Shown one piece after another: positions 1-8,568 of a DNA stretch of 64,000 nt. The notes under the pieces are model-generated. The model searched no databases, was not told the DNA's origin, and saw only the letters and a program-made list of their open reading frames with translations. The position numbers were made by a program, and so were the translations under genes. Each line of letters starts with the position of its first letter. Positions within the stretch are counted from its first letter, which is position 1. The stretch is taken from NCBI GenBank assembly GCA_902586905.1, contig CACIJH010000002.1:61849-125848 (forward strand). The letters are read 5' to 3'. Source of the stretch: an uncultured Bacteroidota bacterium (lineage in GTDB: Bacteria; Bacteroidota; Bacteroidia; Flavobacteriales; Flavobacteriaceae).

Positions 1-1568
1 GTGAAACAGGCTCAGGAAAGTCGATTGTGATCGATGCCTTATCTCTCGTTTTGGGTGCTAGAGCAGACTTGTCAGCTGTTCGAGATGCTTCCAAAAAGTG
101 CATCGTCGAAGTTGTATTTGATTTGTCAAAGTCTTCATTTCGCTCAATTTTTGATGAGTTGGAAGTGGATTTTGAAGTTGAAACAATCTTGAGGAGAGAG
201 ATTTTACCCTCTGGAAAATCACGCTCATTTATCAACGACACGCCAGTTCAGCTGGATAAATTGCGATTTCTTGGATCAAAACTTGTTGACTTGCATTCTC
301 AACATCAAACTTCACAATTGGCAAATTCAGCATTTCATTTTGACCTGTTGGATACCTTTTCTGGTGCAATGGATATGAGGTCTGAGTTTCAAGACGCTTT
401 ATCGACAGCAAAACAAATTGAAAAGAAATATCAAGAACTTCTCGAAGCCCAACGAGCGGCTAAGGAGTCTTTTGACTATAACTCATTTCTTTTGGAAGAA
501 TTAAAAGAGTTACAACTGCAAAATGATATGCAATCTACACTAGAAAATGAGCGCAATTTGCTGCAACATGCACATGATATCAAAGAAAGTATTCATCAGA
601 TATTAGAAGTTGCTTCGAATGAAAATATTGGATTGACCGATCAATTAAGTCAATGTAGAATGGGCTTGCAAAAGCTCGAGTCATTTAGTGAACAGTTTCA
701 AAAATTATCTAAACGATTGGACAGCATGTGGTTCGAATGGTCTGATATTCAATCGACTTTAACGACTCTCAACGATGACTTGGCAGTAGATCCTACACGC
801 CTTGAAGTTGTGAATCAAACACTGAGTAAGATTTATGCCCTCCAGCAAAAACACCAAGTTGCTGATGTTGAAGGATTGATGAAAAAAGAACAACAATTGT
901 CAGTGCTTTGCCAAGTGGTTACAGAAGGGGATGATGAGATTAAAATCGAAAAGCAACGTCTTGAAGAGGCAGAGAATATGGCTTGGGATTTATCTAAAAA
1001 ATTGGCTACACTTCGAAGGAATCATGTAAATCAACTAGCAGATGAGCTTTCGACACGTCTCAGAAAACTAGGGATGGAGCACGCTCGTTTTGATTTTCAA
1101 TTAGATACAGAGACAACCCTAAGCACTACAGGATCTGACACCCTCACAGTTTTATTTTCTGCCAATAAAGGTATCGATTTTTCAGAGCTCCGTAAGATAG
1201 CCTCAGGTGGGGAACGCTCGCGAATTATGCTCGTCATCAAGTCGATCCTTGCCAAAAATGACGACTGTCCAACAATGATTTTGGATGAAATCGACACAGG
1301 TGTTTCAGGTGAAATGGCAAAAGCAATGGGTGATTTTATGCGTGAAATCAGTCAACATACACAGTTGATATCCATCACTCACCTACCACAGATTGCTGCA
1401 ATGGGCACTTCGCATATCAAAGTGTATAAAACCACAGATGATGAAACCACTCGCACACGTGTTAAGACATTGGTAGGCGAGGATCGAGTGATTGAAATTG
1501 CGCAAATGATCGATGGAAATCAAATTACGCAAACTGCACGTACGTACGCAGAAAAATTATTGAATTAG
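1..1568 (+). CDS. recN: DNA repair protein RecN, 5'-truncated by the window edge
   Basis: RecN is an SMC-like ATPase of recombinational double-strand break repair. The reading frame is open from base 3, upstream of the GTG at 27 where the ORF track begins. Those first codons spell ETGSGKS, the Walker A motif, so only about 30 N-terminal residues lie outside the window. A long coiled-coil middle follows (roughly residues 130-330 of the visible part). The C-terminal ATPase half has the ABC signature region SGGERSR and the Walker B region MILDEIDTGVSG. A D-loop/H-loop-like SITHLPQIAA comes next. fabI starts 24 bases downstream on the same strand, so the two may be co-transcribed. Identification is firm from the motif order; the true start is not visible. 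Confidence 0.95.
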   Translation, partial: ETGSGKSIVIDALSLVLGARADLSAVRDASKKCIVEVVFDLSKSSFRSIFDELEVDFEVETILRREILPSGKSRSFINDTPVQLDKLRFLGSKLVDLHSQHQTSQLANSAFHFDLLDTFSGAMDMRSEFQDALSTAKQIEKKYQELLEAQRAAKESFDYNSFLLEELKELQLQNDMQSTLENERNLLQHAHDIKESIHQILEVASNENIGLTDQLSQCRMGLQKLESFSEQFQKLSKRLDSMWFEWSDIQSTLTTLNDDLAVDPTRLEVVNQTLSKIYALQQKHQVADVEGLMKKEQQLSVLCQVVTEGDDEIKIEKQRLEEAENMAWDLSKKLATLRRNHVNQLADELSTRLRKLGMEHARFDFQLDTETTLSTTGSDTLTVLFSANKGIDFSELRKIASGGERSRIMLVIKSILAKNDDCPTMILDEIDTGVSGEMAKAMGDFMREISQHTQLISITHLPQIAAMGTSHIKVYKTTDDETTRTRVKTLVGEDRVIEIAQMIDGNQITQTARTYAEKLLN

Positions 1569-1592
1569 TACTATCTTTATCAAAATTTTTTT

Positions 1593-2411
1593 ATGCCTTA
1601 CAACTTACTAAAAGGAAAGAAAGGAATCATATTTGGCGCATTAGATGAAAATTCTATTGCTTGGGAAACTGCCACTCGTGTTCACGAGGAAGGTGGTGAA
1701 TTTGTTTTAACGAATGCACCTGTTGCCATGCGCATGGGCGCAATTAATGACCTTGCCGAGGAAACAAAATCGCAAGTGATTCCAGCAGATGCGACGAGTA
1801 TTGAAGATCTCGAAAGCCTAATTGACCAGTCAATGGAGATTTTAGGAGGTAAGATCGACTTTGTTTTACACTCAATTGGCATGTCAGTCAATGTGCGAAA
1901 AGGAAAGTCATATACTGACCAAAACCACAGCTGGACAGCGAAGGGTTGGGATGTTTCAGCTGGTTCGTTTCACAAGCTCATGCAAGTCTTGTACAAAAAA
2001 GACGCAATGAACGAATGGGGTAGCATTGTTGCCTTGAGTTATGTGGCTGCCCAACGAGTATTTCCCGATTACAATGACATGGCTGATAACAAGGCTTACC
2101 TAGAATCTATTGCGAGAAGTTTTGGCTACTTCTTTGGTAGAGATAAGAAGGTGAGGGTCAACACCATATCACAATCGCCAACGCCTACCACTGCTGGTAA
2201 AGGTGTCAAAGGTTTTGATGGTTTTATCTCTTATGCTGAAAAAATGTCTCCTTTAGGAAACGCAACAGCACTCGATTGCGCAAATTATACGATCACTTTG
2301 TTTTCCGATTTGTCCAAAAGAGTCACATTGCAAAACCTATATAATGATGGTGGTTTTTCAAATATGGGCGTGAGTGATGCTGTGATGGACATGGTTGACA
2401 ATCAAAAGTAA
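1593..2411 (+). CDS. fabI: Enoyl-[acyl-carrier-protein] reductase (NADH)
   Basis: FabI performs the last reduction of each fatty-acid elongation cycle in the type II pathway. The 272-residue length is normal. The N-terminus carries the divergent Rossmann motif of FabI (GIIFGALDENSIAW) instead of the usual SDR TGxxxGxG. HSIGMS lines the NAD site. The catalytic pair has the FabI spacing Y-x6-K, seen as YNDMADNK near residues 160-167, and is followed by SQSPTPTTAGKGVKGFDGF, the substrate-loop region. It follows recN with a 24-base gap. The next gene (YbbR protein) starts 17 bases before its stop if the upstream ATG is used. Family membership is very secure. Confidence 0.96.
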   Translation: MPYNLLKGKKGIIFGALDENSIAWETATRVHEEGGEFVLTNAPVAMRMGAINDLAEETKSQVIPADATSIEDLESLIDQSMEILGGKIDFVLHSIGMSVNVRKGKSYTDQNHSWTAKGWDVSAGSFHKLMQVLYKKDAMNEWGSIVALSYVAAQRVFPDYNDMADNKAYLESIARSFGYFFGRDKKVRVNTISQSPTPTTAGKGVKGFDGFISYAEKMSPLGNATALDCANYTITLFSDLSKRVTLQNLYNDGGFSNMGVSDAVMDMVDNQK

Positions 2412-3378
2412 AATAAATCGATCATTTATGGCTTTATTAAGCGGTCTTACCAAACAGATTGGATCGCTCAAGCAATTGCGTTTAATTACTATATTTTTTC
2501 TGTTTTCCTTTGTTGTTTGGCTGTCTTCGAAAATGTCGGAAACACATACTGCTAGCGTTGAAATCCAGTTTGATTTTAGCAATGAAACTTTTGAAATCTA
2601 TCGTAAGAATAAGGAAATGCAAGCGACTGACTTTATTGTTTCTGGAACAGGTTTTCGTTTGCTTTCTGCTCGATTGATAAAACCAACTGTTTTTCTGTCC
2701 ATGTCGGATGCTCAAATGGATGGAGAGGGGATTTATTTTACCCAACAAGATTTAATTTCATCTGTTGAAGCACAATTTCGAAATGTGTTTCGAGTCAATC
2801 AACTATCACTCAAAAGACTTGATGCCCCATTCATTCAATCTGCATCAAAAAGAGTCCCTGTGCGACTCGATCAGGATTTGATGCCAGCAGATGGTTATGC
2901 GTGGTCAAGTGAACGACAAATTGTGCCAGACTCTCTAACAGTCTTTGGATTGCCTTCACAAGTTGATACTTTGATGTTTGCACTTTTAGATAGTCCAAAG
3001 AACAAGATGTTCAATACTTCCTTCGACCAAAAATTAGCATTAACAACTGATCTACAATCAAATTTTAAATGGAGTCAGACAAAGGTTCGTGTTACGCAAA
3101 ACATCTCTCGCTATACACAAGTTGAACTTCGCCTTCCTGTCGAAGTCATCGACTCTGATGAAAAAGTTGATGTGAGTTTGATTCCCGCATTTGTTTTGGT
3201 CAACCTTCGTGTTCCCATTGAAAGAGTTCGTCAGATCGAGCCATCACAGTTTGTGCTAGGATGCCGATTGCCATCTGATACGACTGCAGAATATCTAGAG
3301 GTTAATTTTGAGAAAATACCTGAGGATATCATGGTTAAAGATATCACACCAAAACAAGTACGTTATTTTTTAGATTGA
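2395..3378 (+). CDS. YbbR-domain (CdaR-like) membrane-anchored protein
   Basis: The 327-residue protein has a short basic N-terminus, one transmembrane helix (ITIFFLFSFVVWLSS, about residues 30-46) and a long extracytoplasmic region of predicted beta structure, as expected of YbbR-repeat proteins. In Firmicutes, YbbR/CdaR regulates a c-di-AMP cyclase; here no cyclase is adjacent, so that role is not implied. The annotated ATG overlaps fabI by 17 bases. An internal ATG at 2428 (MALLSGLT) is an equally plausible start just after the fabI stop. The stop codon overlaps the coaE start by one base (TGATG), so the two are translationally coupled. Assignment rests on architecture and the coaE neighbourhood common in Bacteroidota. 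Confidence 0.7.
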   Translation: MTIKSKINRSFMALLSGLTKQIGSLKQLRLITIFFLFSFVVWLSSKMSETHTASVEIQFDFSNETFEIYRKNKEMQATDFIVSGTGFRLLSARLIKPTVFLSMSDAQMDGEGIYFTQQDLISSVEAQFRNVFRVNQLSLKRLDAPFIQSASKRVPVRLDQDLMPADGYAWSSERQIVPDSLTVFGLPSQVDTLMFALLDSPKNKMFNTSFDQKLALTTDLQSNFKWSQTKVRVTQNISRYTQVELRLPVEVIDSDEKVDVSLIPAFVLVNLRVPIERVRQIEPSQFVLGCRLPSDTTAEYLEVNFEKIPEDIMVKDITPKQVRYFLD

Positions 3379-3971
3379 TGATACAGATCGCAATTACAGG
3401 AAATATGGGATGTGGTAAAACCACAATTTGTCAGATGATGGAGAATGAGGGTATACCTGTTTACTATTCCGATAGTCGTGCAAAACAGTTGATGAATCAA
3501 AATGAATCGTTGATGAGATCAATAAAAGATCGTTTTGGTGAAGAATCCTATCACGATGGTTTACTCAATCGCAAATGGATCGCAAGTATCGTCTTTGACG
3601 ATGCAACTGCTTTAAATGATTTAAACAATTTGGTTCATCCTGTCGTTCAAAAAGACTATTTGAATTGGGTGTCTCAACAAGCAAAGGATATCGTCGCTTA
3701 CGAATCTGCCATACTGATTGAGCATGGGAATCAAGGGAATTTTGATGTTGTGATTTTGGTTCAATGCCCAGAAAATATTCGCTTTGAACGCATCCAAAAA
3801 CGTGATGGCTTGACCTTGGCTGAAGTACAAGCACGCACACGTTTTCAGTGGCCACAGGAAGAAAAAATCAAATATGCTGACCATTTGATTGAAAACACTA
3901 CGCTTGAACAAGCAAAGCAACAACTCAGTTCTGTTATCTCATCGATACGTAAACAATTGCAGAAAGATTAA
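3378..3971 (+). CDS. coaE: Dephospho-CoA kinase
   Basis: CoaE phosphorylates the 3'-hydroxyl of dephospho-CoA in the last step of coenzyme A synthesis. The P-loop is at the extreme N-terminus (GNMGCGKTT). YSDSRAKQLM and LVHPVV match CoaE signature regions, and a LID-like segment with RIQKRDGLTLAE and ARTRFQWPQEEKIKYADHLIEN follows. The 197-residue length is typical. The track starts at a TTG at 3375. The ATG at 3378, which overlaps the YbbR stop as TGATG, is the better start. panB of the same cofactor pathway also lies in this window, but far away. Confidence 0.95.
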   Translation: MIQIAITGNMGCGKTTICQMMENEGIPVYYSDSRAKQLMNQNESLMRSIKDRFGEESYHDGLLNRKWIASIVFDDATALNDLNNLVHPVVQKDYLNWVSQQAKDIVAYESAILIEHGNQGNFDVVILVQCPENIRFERIQKRDGLTLAEVQARTRFQWPQEEKIKYADHLIENTTLEQAKQQLSSVISSIRKQLQKD

Positions 3972-3983
3972 TTATTTTTGAAT

Positions 3984-5558
3984 ATGAATCGTGGATTCTT
4001 TCCGATATTGATTTTCTTGATGACACTTTCCTTGATTGGGATTATTCTCATTCAACGATCATGGATCAATAAAAATGAGAGCAATTTTGAGCGACAGTTT
4101 GTGTTGAGTGTTAGTGCTGCAATTTCAGAGGTTTCTTCTCAAATAAAGGAGCGAGAACTACTTGATTATCTAGCTGCTTATCAAAAAATGATCGATAGTA
4201 TTGGAACGCCAAGATACTCTGAATTGACAGAGGTTTTTGAGTATATCGATCGTAGTCCAGATGCTGATGTTTCCTACTTTATTCAACAAGGAATCATTGA
4301 AGACGATTACAATATCTCTTTGCAAGCCTTCGACTCGTTGAGCAATGATTCTGCACCCATTTTAGATTATCGAAGAATTAAATCACTAACCATAATTGAT
4401 GAAAGTTTTGAGCGAGAACAAGAGAATATGAGCTCAACCGAGCGATTGCAACGAATCGAGCGAATGTCATCAATGGACAAAGCTCGTTATGAAACGATTT
4501 TTATGGATTTTGCTGATACAAAGCCAATTCAAATGAGGATCAATAACCTAGAACTTGAATTGCTGTTGCGTCAGGAATTTCTTCTGAGAGAAATCAGAAT
4601 TCCATTTGAATTTCGCGTTTTTGAAGGTAATCAAGCGACTGTTGTTGGATCTGAAAACTATTTGTCAACACTCAACGAAAGGCAATTTAAAACCCCATTA
4701 TTCATTCGCGATGATGAATCACATCGCTATGAGCTTCGGATTGCATTTCCAGATTTAGATCGTTTCATAGAGGAGTCTGTTTACAACACGCTACTGCTTT
4801 CTTTTTTGTTTACGCTGATTATTTTGGGTGTTTTTGCAGCATCTCTATTTCAGATTTTAAAGCAAAAAAAGATATCAGAAATCAAGTCAGATTTTATCAA
4901 TAATATGACGCATGAGTTTAAAACACCCATTGCAACGATTCATTTGGCACTTGATGCATTGAATAACAAAGGGGTTTTAAATGATTCTAAAACGTTTACT
5001 GGGTATTTAGAGATGATTAGAGACGAGAACAAGCGTTTGCATACCCACGTCGAAAATGTATTGCAGATTTCACAGCTTGAAAAGCGAGAATTGGATTTGG
5101 AAAAACAAAACATCGATCCTCATCTGACCATTCAAAGTGCCCTTGATCATGTTCGTCTCATCATCCAAAATCGTGGTGGACAGTTGATACAGCAATTCTC
5201 AAAAGACCCTGTGCAATTGTTCATTTCTTCAGTTCACATGACAAATGTTTGGGTCAATCTGCTAGACAATGCGATCAAGTATTCAAACGAAAAGCTTGTT
5301 GTTGAGATCAAAACAAACGTAGATGAAAAAGGATTTACTGTCAAAATTAAAGACAAAGGAATCGGAATGACAGCTGCAGTTCGCAAGCGAATATTTGACA
5401 AGTTTTATCGAGAATCGTCTGGTAATATTCACAATGTAAAAGGTCATGGATTAGGACTGGCCTATGTCAAACAAATAATAAAAATGCACTCTGGCACGAT
5501 TTCTGTTTCTAGTGCACCAAACCACGGTAGCACATTCACTGTGTTTTTGCCCTTTTAA
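3984..5558 (+). CDS. Sensor histidine kinase (RprX-type, two transmembrane segments)
   Basis: This is a membrane sensor kinase. A first transmembrane helix (FPILIFLMTLSLIGIIL) is followed by an approximately 240-residue periplasmic sensor region, then a second helix (LLLSFLFTLIILGVFAASLF). The HisKA domain has the phospho-acceptor motif MTHEFKTP. The HATPase_c domain has an N-box (VWVNLLDNAIKYS), a G1 box (KDKGIGMT), an F-box (FDKFYR) and a G2 box (GHGLGLAYVKQII). No HAMP or PAS domain is visible. The ATG at 3984 is preferred over the TTG at 3978. Its response regulator follows 11 bases downstream, so they form a cognate pair. The signal sensed cannot be deduced. Confidence 0.92.
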   Translation: MNRGFFPILIFLMTLSLIGIILIQRSWINKNESNFERQFVLSVSAAISEVSSQIKERELLDYLAAYQKMIDSIGTPRYSELTEVFEYIDRSPDADVSYFIQQGIIEDDYNISLQAFDSLSNDSAPILDYRRIKSLTIIDESFEREQENMSSTERLQRIERMSSMDKARYETIFMDFADTKPIQMRINNLELELLLRQEFLLREIRIPFEFRVFEGNQATVVGSENYLSTLNERQFKTPLFIRDDESHRYELRIAFPDLDRFIEESVYNTLLLSFLFTLIILGVFAASLFQILKQKKISEIKSDFINNMTHEFKTPIATIHLALDALNNKGVLNDSKTFTGYLEMIRDENKRLHTHVENVLQISQLEKRELDLEKQNIDPHLTIQSALDHVRLIIQNRGGQLIQQFSKDPVQLFISSVHMTNVWVNLLDNAIKYSNEKLVVEIKTNVDEKGFTVKIKDKGIGMTAAVRKRIFDKFYRESSGNIHNVKGHGLGLAYVKQIIKMHSGTISVSSAPNHGSTFTVFLPF

Positions 5559-5569
5559 TATAGTCTAAA

Positions 5570-6271
5570 ATGAATACTAGAAATAAACACGTATTGTTAG
5601 TTGAAGACGATTTAAACTTTGGTACAGTGTTGAGAGATTATTTACAGCTAAATGGATATAAAGTTGTACTTGCTCGTAATGGTTTGGAGGGCTTTGAGAA
5701 GTTTAAAAAGAGTGATTTTGATATTTGTGTGTTAGATGTTATGATGCCCTACAAAGATGGTTTTACACTTGCCAAAGAAATTCGCTCAAAAAACAAGTCC
5801 ATTCCCATCGTTTTCCTGACTGCCAAATCGATGAAAGACGATGTGTTGAAAGGCTATAAAATTGGAGCAGATGACTACTTGACAAAGCCATTTGACTCTG
5901 ATATTCTGATGAAAAAGTTGGATGTATTGATTCAGCGCAATGAACAAAATAAAGAAAAATCAAAGCCAAAATCTCGGATTGTCATTGGGGATTTTATCTT
6001 CAACCCTCGCTTGCGAACTTTGACTTATAAAGACGATGAAGCTAGAAGCCTTTCGCCAAAAGAAAATCAGCTGTTATTAATGCTGGTTGAAACCAAAGAT
6101 GACTTACTTTCTAGAAATAAAGCACTGAGCGAAATTTGGAACGACGACAATTATTTCACCTCCAGAAGTATGGATGTGTATGTTGCAAAGTTGCGTAAGT
6201 ATCTGCGAAGCGATTCCAACATTGAGATTGCAAACATTCATGGTGAGGGTTTTCGTTTGATTACTTCTTAA
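5570..6271 (+). CDS. OmpR/PhoB-family response regulator (RprY-type)
   Basis: The receiver domain at residues 7-120 has acidic residues VEDD, the phospho-acceptor Asp in VLDVMMPYKDG, the conserved Thr/Ser region FLTAKS and the Lys of TKPFD. A C-terminal winged-helix DNA-binding domain (about 135-230) includes LSPKENQLL and SRSMDVYVAKLRKYL, the recognition helix region of the OmpR family. It is paired with the kinase immediately upstream. Its stop overlaps the xerD stop on the other strand by a few bases, so the two transcripts converge with no room for a separate terminator. Confidence 0.94.
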   Translation: MNTRNKHVLLVEDDLNFGTVLRDYLQLNGYKVVLARNGLEGFEKFKKSDFDICVLDVMMPYKDGFTLAKEIRSKNKSIPIVFLTAKSMKDDVLKGYKIGADDYLTKPFDSDILMKKLDVLIQRNEQNKEKSKPKSRIVIGDFIFNPRLRTLTYKDDEARSLSPKENQLLLMLVETKDDLLSRNKALSEIWNDDNYFTSRSMDVYVAKLRKYLRSDSNIEIANIHGEGFRLITS

Positions 6272-7155
6272 GACCGAGGATGAAATTGGTTGATTGTTTG
6301 CTGTAAATGTTTATTACTCATATGTAAATAACGTTCTGTGGTCGTGATACTACTATGACCAAGCATTTGTTGAACAGAACTAATGTCAGCTCCATTTTCG
6401 ACAAGGTGTGTTGCAAATGAGTGACGCAAACTGTGTGGACCTATTTTTTTTTGAATGCCTGCAAGTGCTGCAGCTTTTTTCACAATTACAAATATCATAT
6501 TGCGCGTGAGTTTTGTTCTTCTATTGTTGAGAAACAAAACATCACTATGCCCTTTTTTTCCTTCTACTCGAACGGACAGATACTGATTCACAGTTTCTTG
6601 TCCAATCCGACCAATGGGTACAAAACGTTCTTTATCCCCTTTGCCAATAACCTTGACTAAGCCTTCTTTAAAAAATAAATCTGAACAACGCAGATTGACG
6701 AGTTCACTCACTCGCAATCCACATGAGTAAAGCATTTCAAGTATGCACCGATTTCGTATCGACATCGGTTCTTCTCCAACAAAACTATTGATAAGCTCTT
6801 CGACCTCCGAAACAGATAAAGTAACTGGTAGGGTGGTTCCGATTTTAGGAGGCTCTACCAAAGTGACAGGGTTGTTGTCGCGCAAGCCTTCAGTGATAAG
6901 AAAGTCAAAGAACGATCGAAGACCAGAAAGTAAACGAGATTGAGATGAAGGCTTTACTTCTTTGGCAGTCTCATAAATAAACTGAAGCAATTGATCTGAA
7001 TCGACTTTGGTTGGACCAAATTTGATGTTGTGCTTCTCTAAGTATGCAATCAGTTTTTGAACATCAAAAACATAGTTTTCCAATGTATTTTCCGAAAGAC
7101 CTCTTTCAAGAAGTAGATATGATTTAAAAGCTTTGATACTTTCACTCCAATTCAT
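6268..7155 (-). CDS. xerD: Site-specific tyrosine recombinase XerD
   Basis: This is a Xer-type integrase that would resolve chromosome dimers at dif. The N-terminal SAM-like core-binding domain (residues 5-90) begins FKSYLLLERGLSENTLENY. The catalytic domain shows the RKHRHY set: Arg in YSCGLRVSEL, Lys in VIGKGDKER, HSLRH, the second His in MLGHSSITTTERYLH and the nucleophilic Tyr in that same motif. The length (295) equals typical XerD, and the flanking genes are housekeeping, so it is not a phage integrase. XerD rather than XerC is inferred from family resemblance only; Bacteroidota often carry several similar Xer proteins. Confidence 0.85.
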   Translation of the reverse strand: MNWSESIKAFKSYLLLERGLSENTLENYVFDVQKLIAYLEKHNIKFGPTKVDSDQLLQFIYETAKEVKPSSQSRLLSGLRSFFDFLITEGLRDNNPVTLVEPPKIGTTLPVTLSVSEVEELINSFVGEEPMSIRNRCILEMLYSCGLRVSELVNLRCSDLFFKEGLVKVIGKGDKERFVPIGRIGQETVNQYLSVRVEGKKGHSDVLFLNNRRTKLTRNMIFVIVKKAAALAGIQKKIGPHSLRHSFATHLVENGADISSVQQMLGHSSITTTERYLHMSNKHLQQTINQFHPRS

Positions 7156-7206
7156 ATTCGAAGATACATTATATTTACAGCGCCTTTACGTATATTTTGT
7201 AAAAGA

Positions 7207-7632
7207 ATGATGAAGATAGCAATTATAAACGGTCCAAACCTGAACCTATTGGGAAAGCGTGAACCTGAGGTGTATGGTAACAAAGATTTTGATGCTTATT
7301 TTCTTCAACTTCAATCCTCTTTTACAGATGTTTCTTTAACTTATTATCAGTCTAACGTTGAGGGAGAGCTTATCAATGAGATCCAACGTGTGGGTTTTGA
7401 TGTCGATGGCATAATTTTAAACGCTGCGGCCTATACACATACTTCTGTTGGGATAGGGGATGCGATCAAAGCGATTGCAGCGCCAGTGATTGAGGTACAT
7501 ATTTCCAACACTTTCTCTCGTGAAGATTTTCGACATACTTCCTATATTACCCCCAATGCAAAAGGGTTGATCCTTGGATTTGGACTTGATGTTTATCGTT
7601 TGGCGATTGAGAGTTTTTTACCAAAGCTTTAA
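7207..7632 (+). CDS. aroQ: 3-dehydroquinate dehydratase, type II
   Basis: This enzyme dehydrates 3-dehydroquinate in the shikimate pathway through a trans elimination, as a dodecamer. The compact 141-residue protein opens with INGPNLNLLGKREPEVYG, containing the flexible lid with the catalytic Arg and Tyr. NAAAYTHTSVGIGDAI and EVHISNTFSREDFRHTSYI contribute the catalytic His and substrate contacts. It is divergent from xerD across a 51-base spacer holding an imperfect Bacteroidota -7 box (TATATTTTG). Its end overlaps the SDR gene on the other strand by four bases. Confidence 0.95.
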   Translation: MMKIAIINGPNLNLLGKREPEVYGNKDFDAYFLQLQSSFTDVSLTYYQSNVEGELINEIQRVGFDVDGIILNAAAYTHTSVGIGDAIKAIAAPVIEVHISNTFSREDFRHTSYITPNAKGLILGFGLDVYRLAIESFLPKL

Positions 7633-8480
7633 ATCGGTCGATGACGATTTGAACTGGAAAGGGTTTTTCTTACCAACCAATCATTGAGTTTGTCTGGAAA
7701 ATAATAAGCCATTAGTCGGAAGAAAAATTTGTTTTTATGCACAATATATCTCGTTTTTGGTCTTGGGATGGTTATGCACTTGAGGATTAAAGTAGATATT
7801 TTTTCAACGGGTAGGGCATTGCGCTCGGCATTTTCGATCATTCGATCAGCTTTTTTGAGTACGTCATAATAATCTGAATCTTTAAACCTATCCATTTTAT
7901 TTAAATTCTTCTTCCAAATTTCTGTTTTGATTGGACCAGGTTCAATAGCAATGACTTGGATGCCATACTGGCTCAATTCTCTACGATAAACGTCGTTTAT
8001 ACTTTCCAGTGCATGCTTTGAAATAGAGTAAGCGCCATTGAATGGCGAATTGAATAATCCTGAAACTGAGCTGATGTTGATGATACGACCTGCTTGTTTG
8101 TTTGCTTTGGGTTTTAATAATGGCAGAAAAAGGTTTGTTATTCTTCTAACAGACTTGACATTAACGTCGAGTTGCATTTCAAATTCCTCTTCTGTTAAGA
8201 GTTCTAAAGGACCTGGTACTGCAATACCAGCGTTGTTGACCAGTGCTGCTACACGATCACAATTTTCAAAAACAATTCTTGATGCTTTGACAACTTCATC
8301 ATGATTTTGTACATCAAACTGCAGTGGTGTAAATCGAGTTGTATAGATTGACGACAACTCATCAGCATCCTCTTTTTTTCTCACACTTCCATAGATGTAA
8401 TATCCTTTTTGGTGCAGTAAATCAAGTGTTGCCCTACCAATTCCTGTCGAAACTCCTGTAGTAATGATGTTTTTACTCAA
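7629..8480 (-). CDS. Short-chain dehydrogenase/reductase, classical type
   Basis: This is a classical SDR oxidoreductase of 283 residues. The cofactor motif TGVSTGIG is at residues 7-14. NNAG (about 90) and NISSVSG (catalytic Ser) follow, and the Tyr/Lys pair is in YSISK, followed by the GPI loop. The basic residue in the SVRKK segment after beta-2 suggests NADPH preference. The C-terminal 60 residues are longer than in minimal SDRs, as in retinol-dehydrogenase-like or 17-beta-HSD-like members. The substrate cannot be inferred; neighbours (aroQ, lpdA) give no pathway hint. A short AT-rich spacer separates it from lpdA. Confidence 0.85.
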   Translation of the reverse strand: MSKNIITTGVSTGIGRATLDLLHQKGYYIYGSVRKKEDADELSSIYTTRFTPLQFDVQNHDEVVKASRIVFENCDRVAALVNNAGIAVPGPLELLTEEEFEMQLDVNVKSVRRITNLFLPLLKPKANKQAGRIINISSVSGLFNSPFNGAYSISKHALESINDVYRRELSQYGIQVIAIEPGPIKTEIWKKNLNKMDRFKDSDYYDVLKKADRMIENAERNALPVEKISTLILKCITIPRPKTRYIVHKNKFFFRLMAYYFPDKLNDWLVRKTLSSSNRHRPI

Positions 8481-8568
8481 AATTTCTTAATGATTTAAGA
8501 TTATACATAAGAATCAAAAGCCATCCATGGGCTACTTGTTTTTTGTATAATAAAAGCAGTGAGGTGTA

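Noticed and set aside
6268-7155. xerD as a phage or integron integrase with an attachment site
   Set aside because: Length and motifs are those of housekeeping Xer proteins, neighbours are core genes, and no direct repeats or foreign genes flank it.
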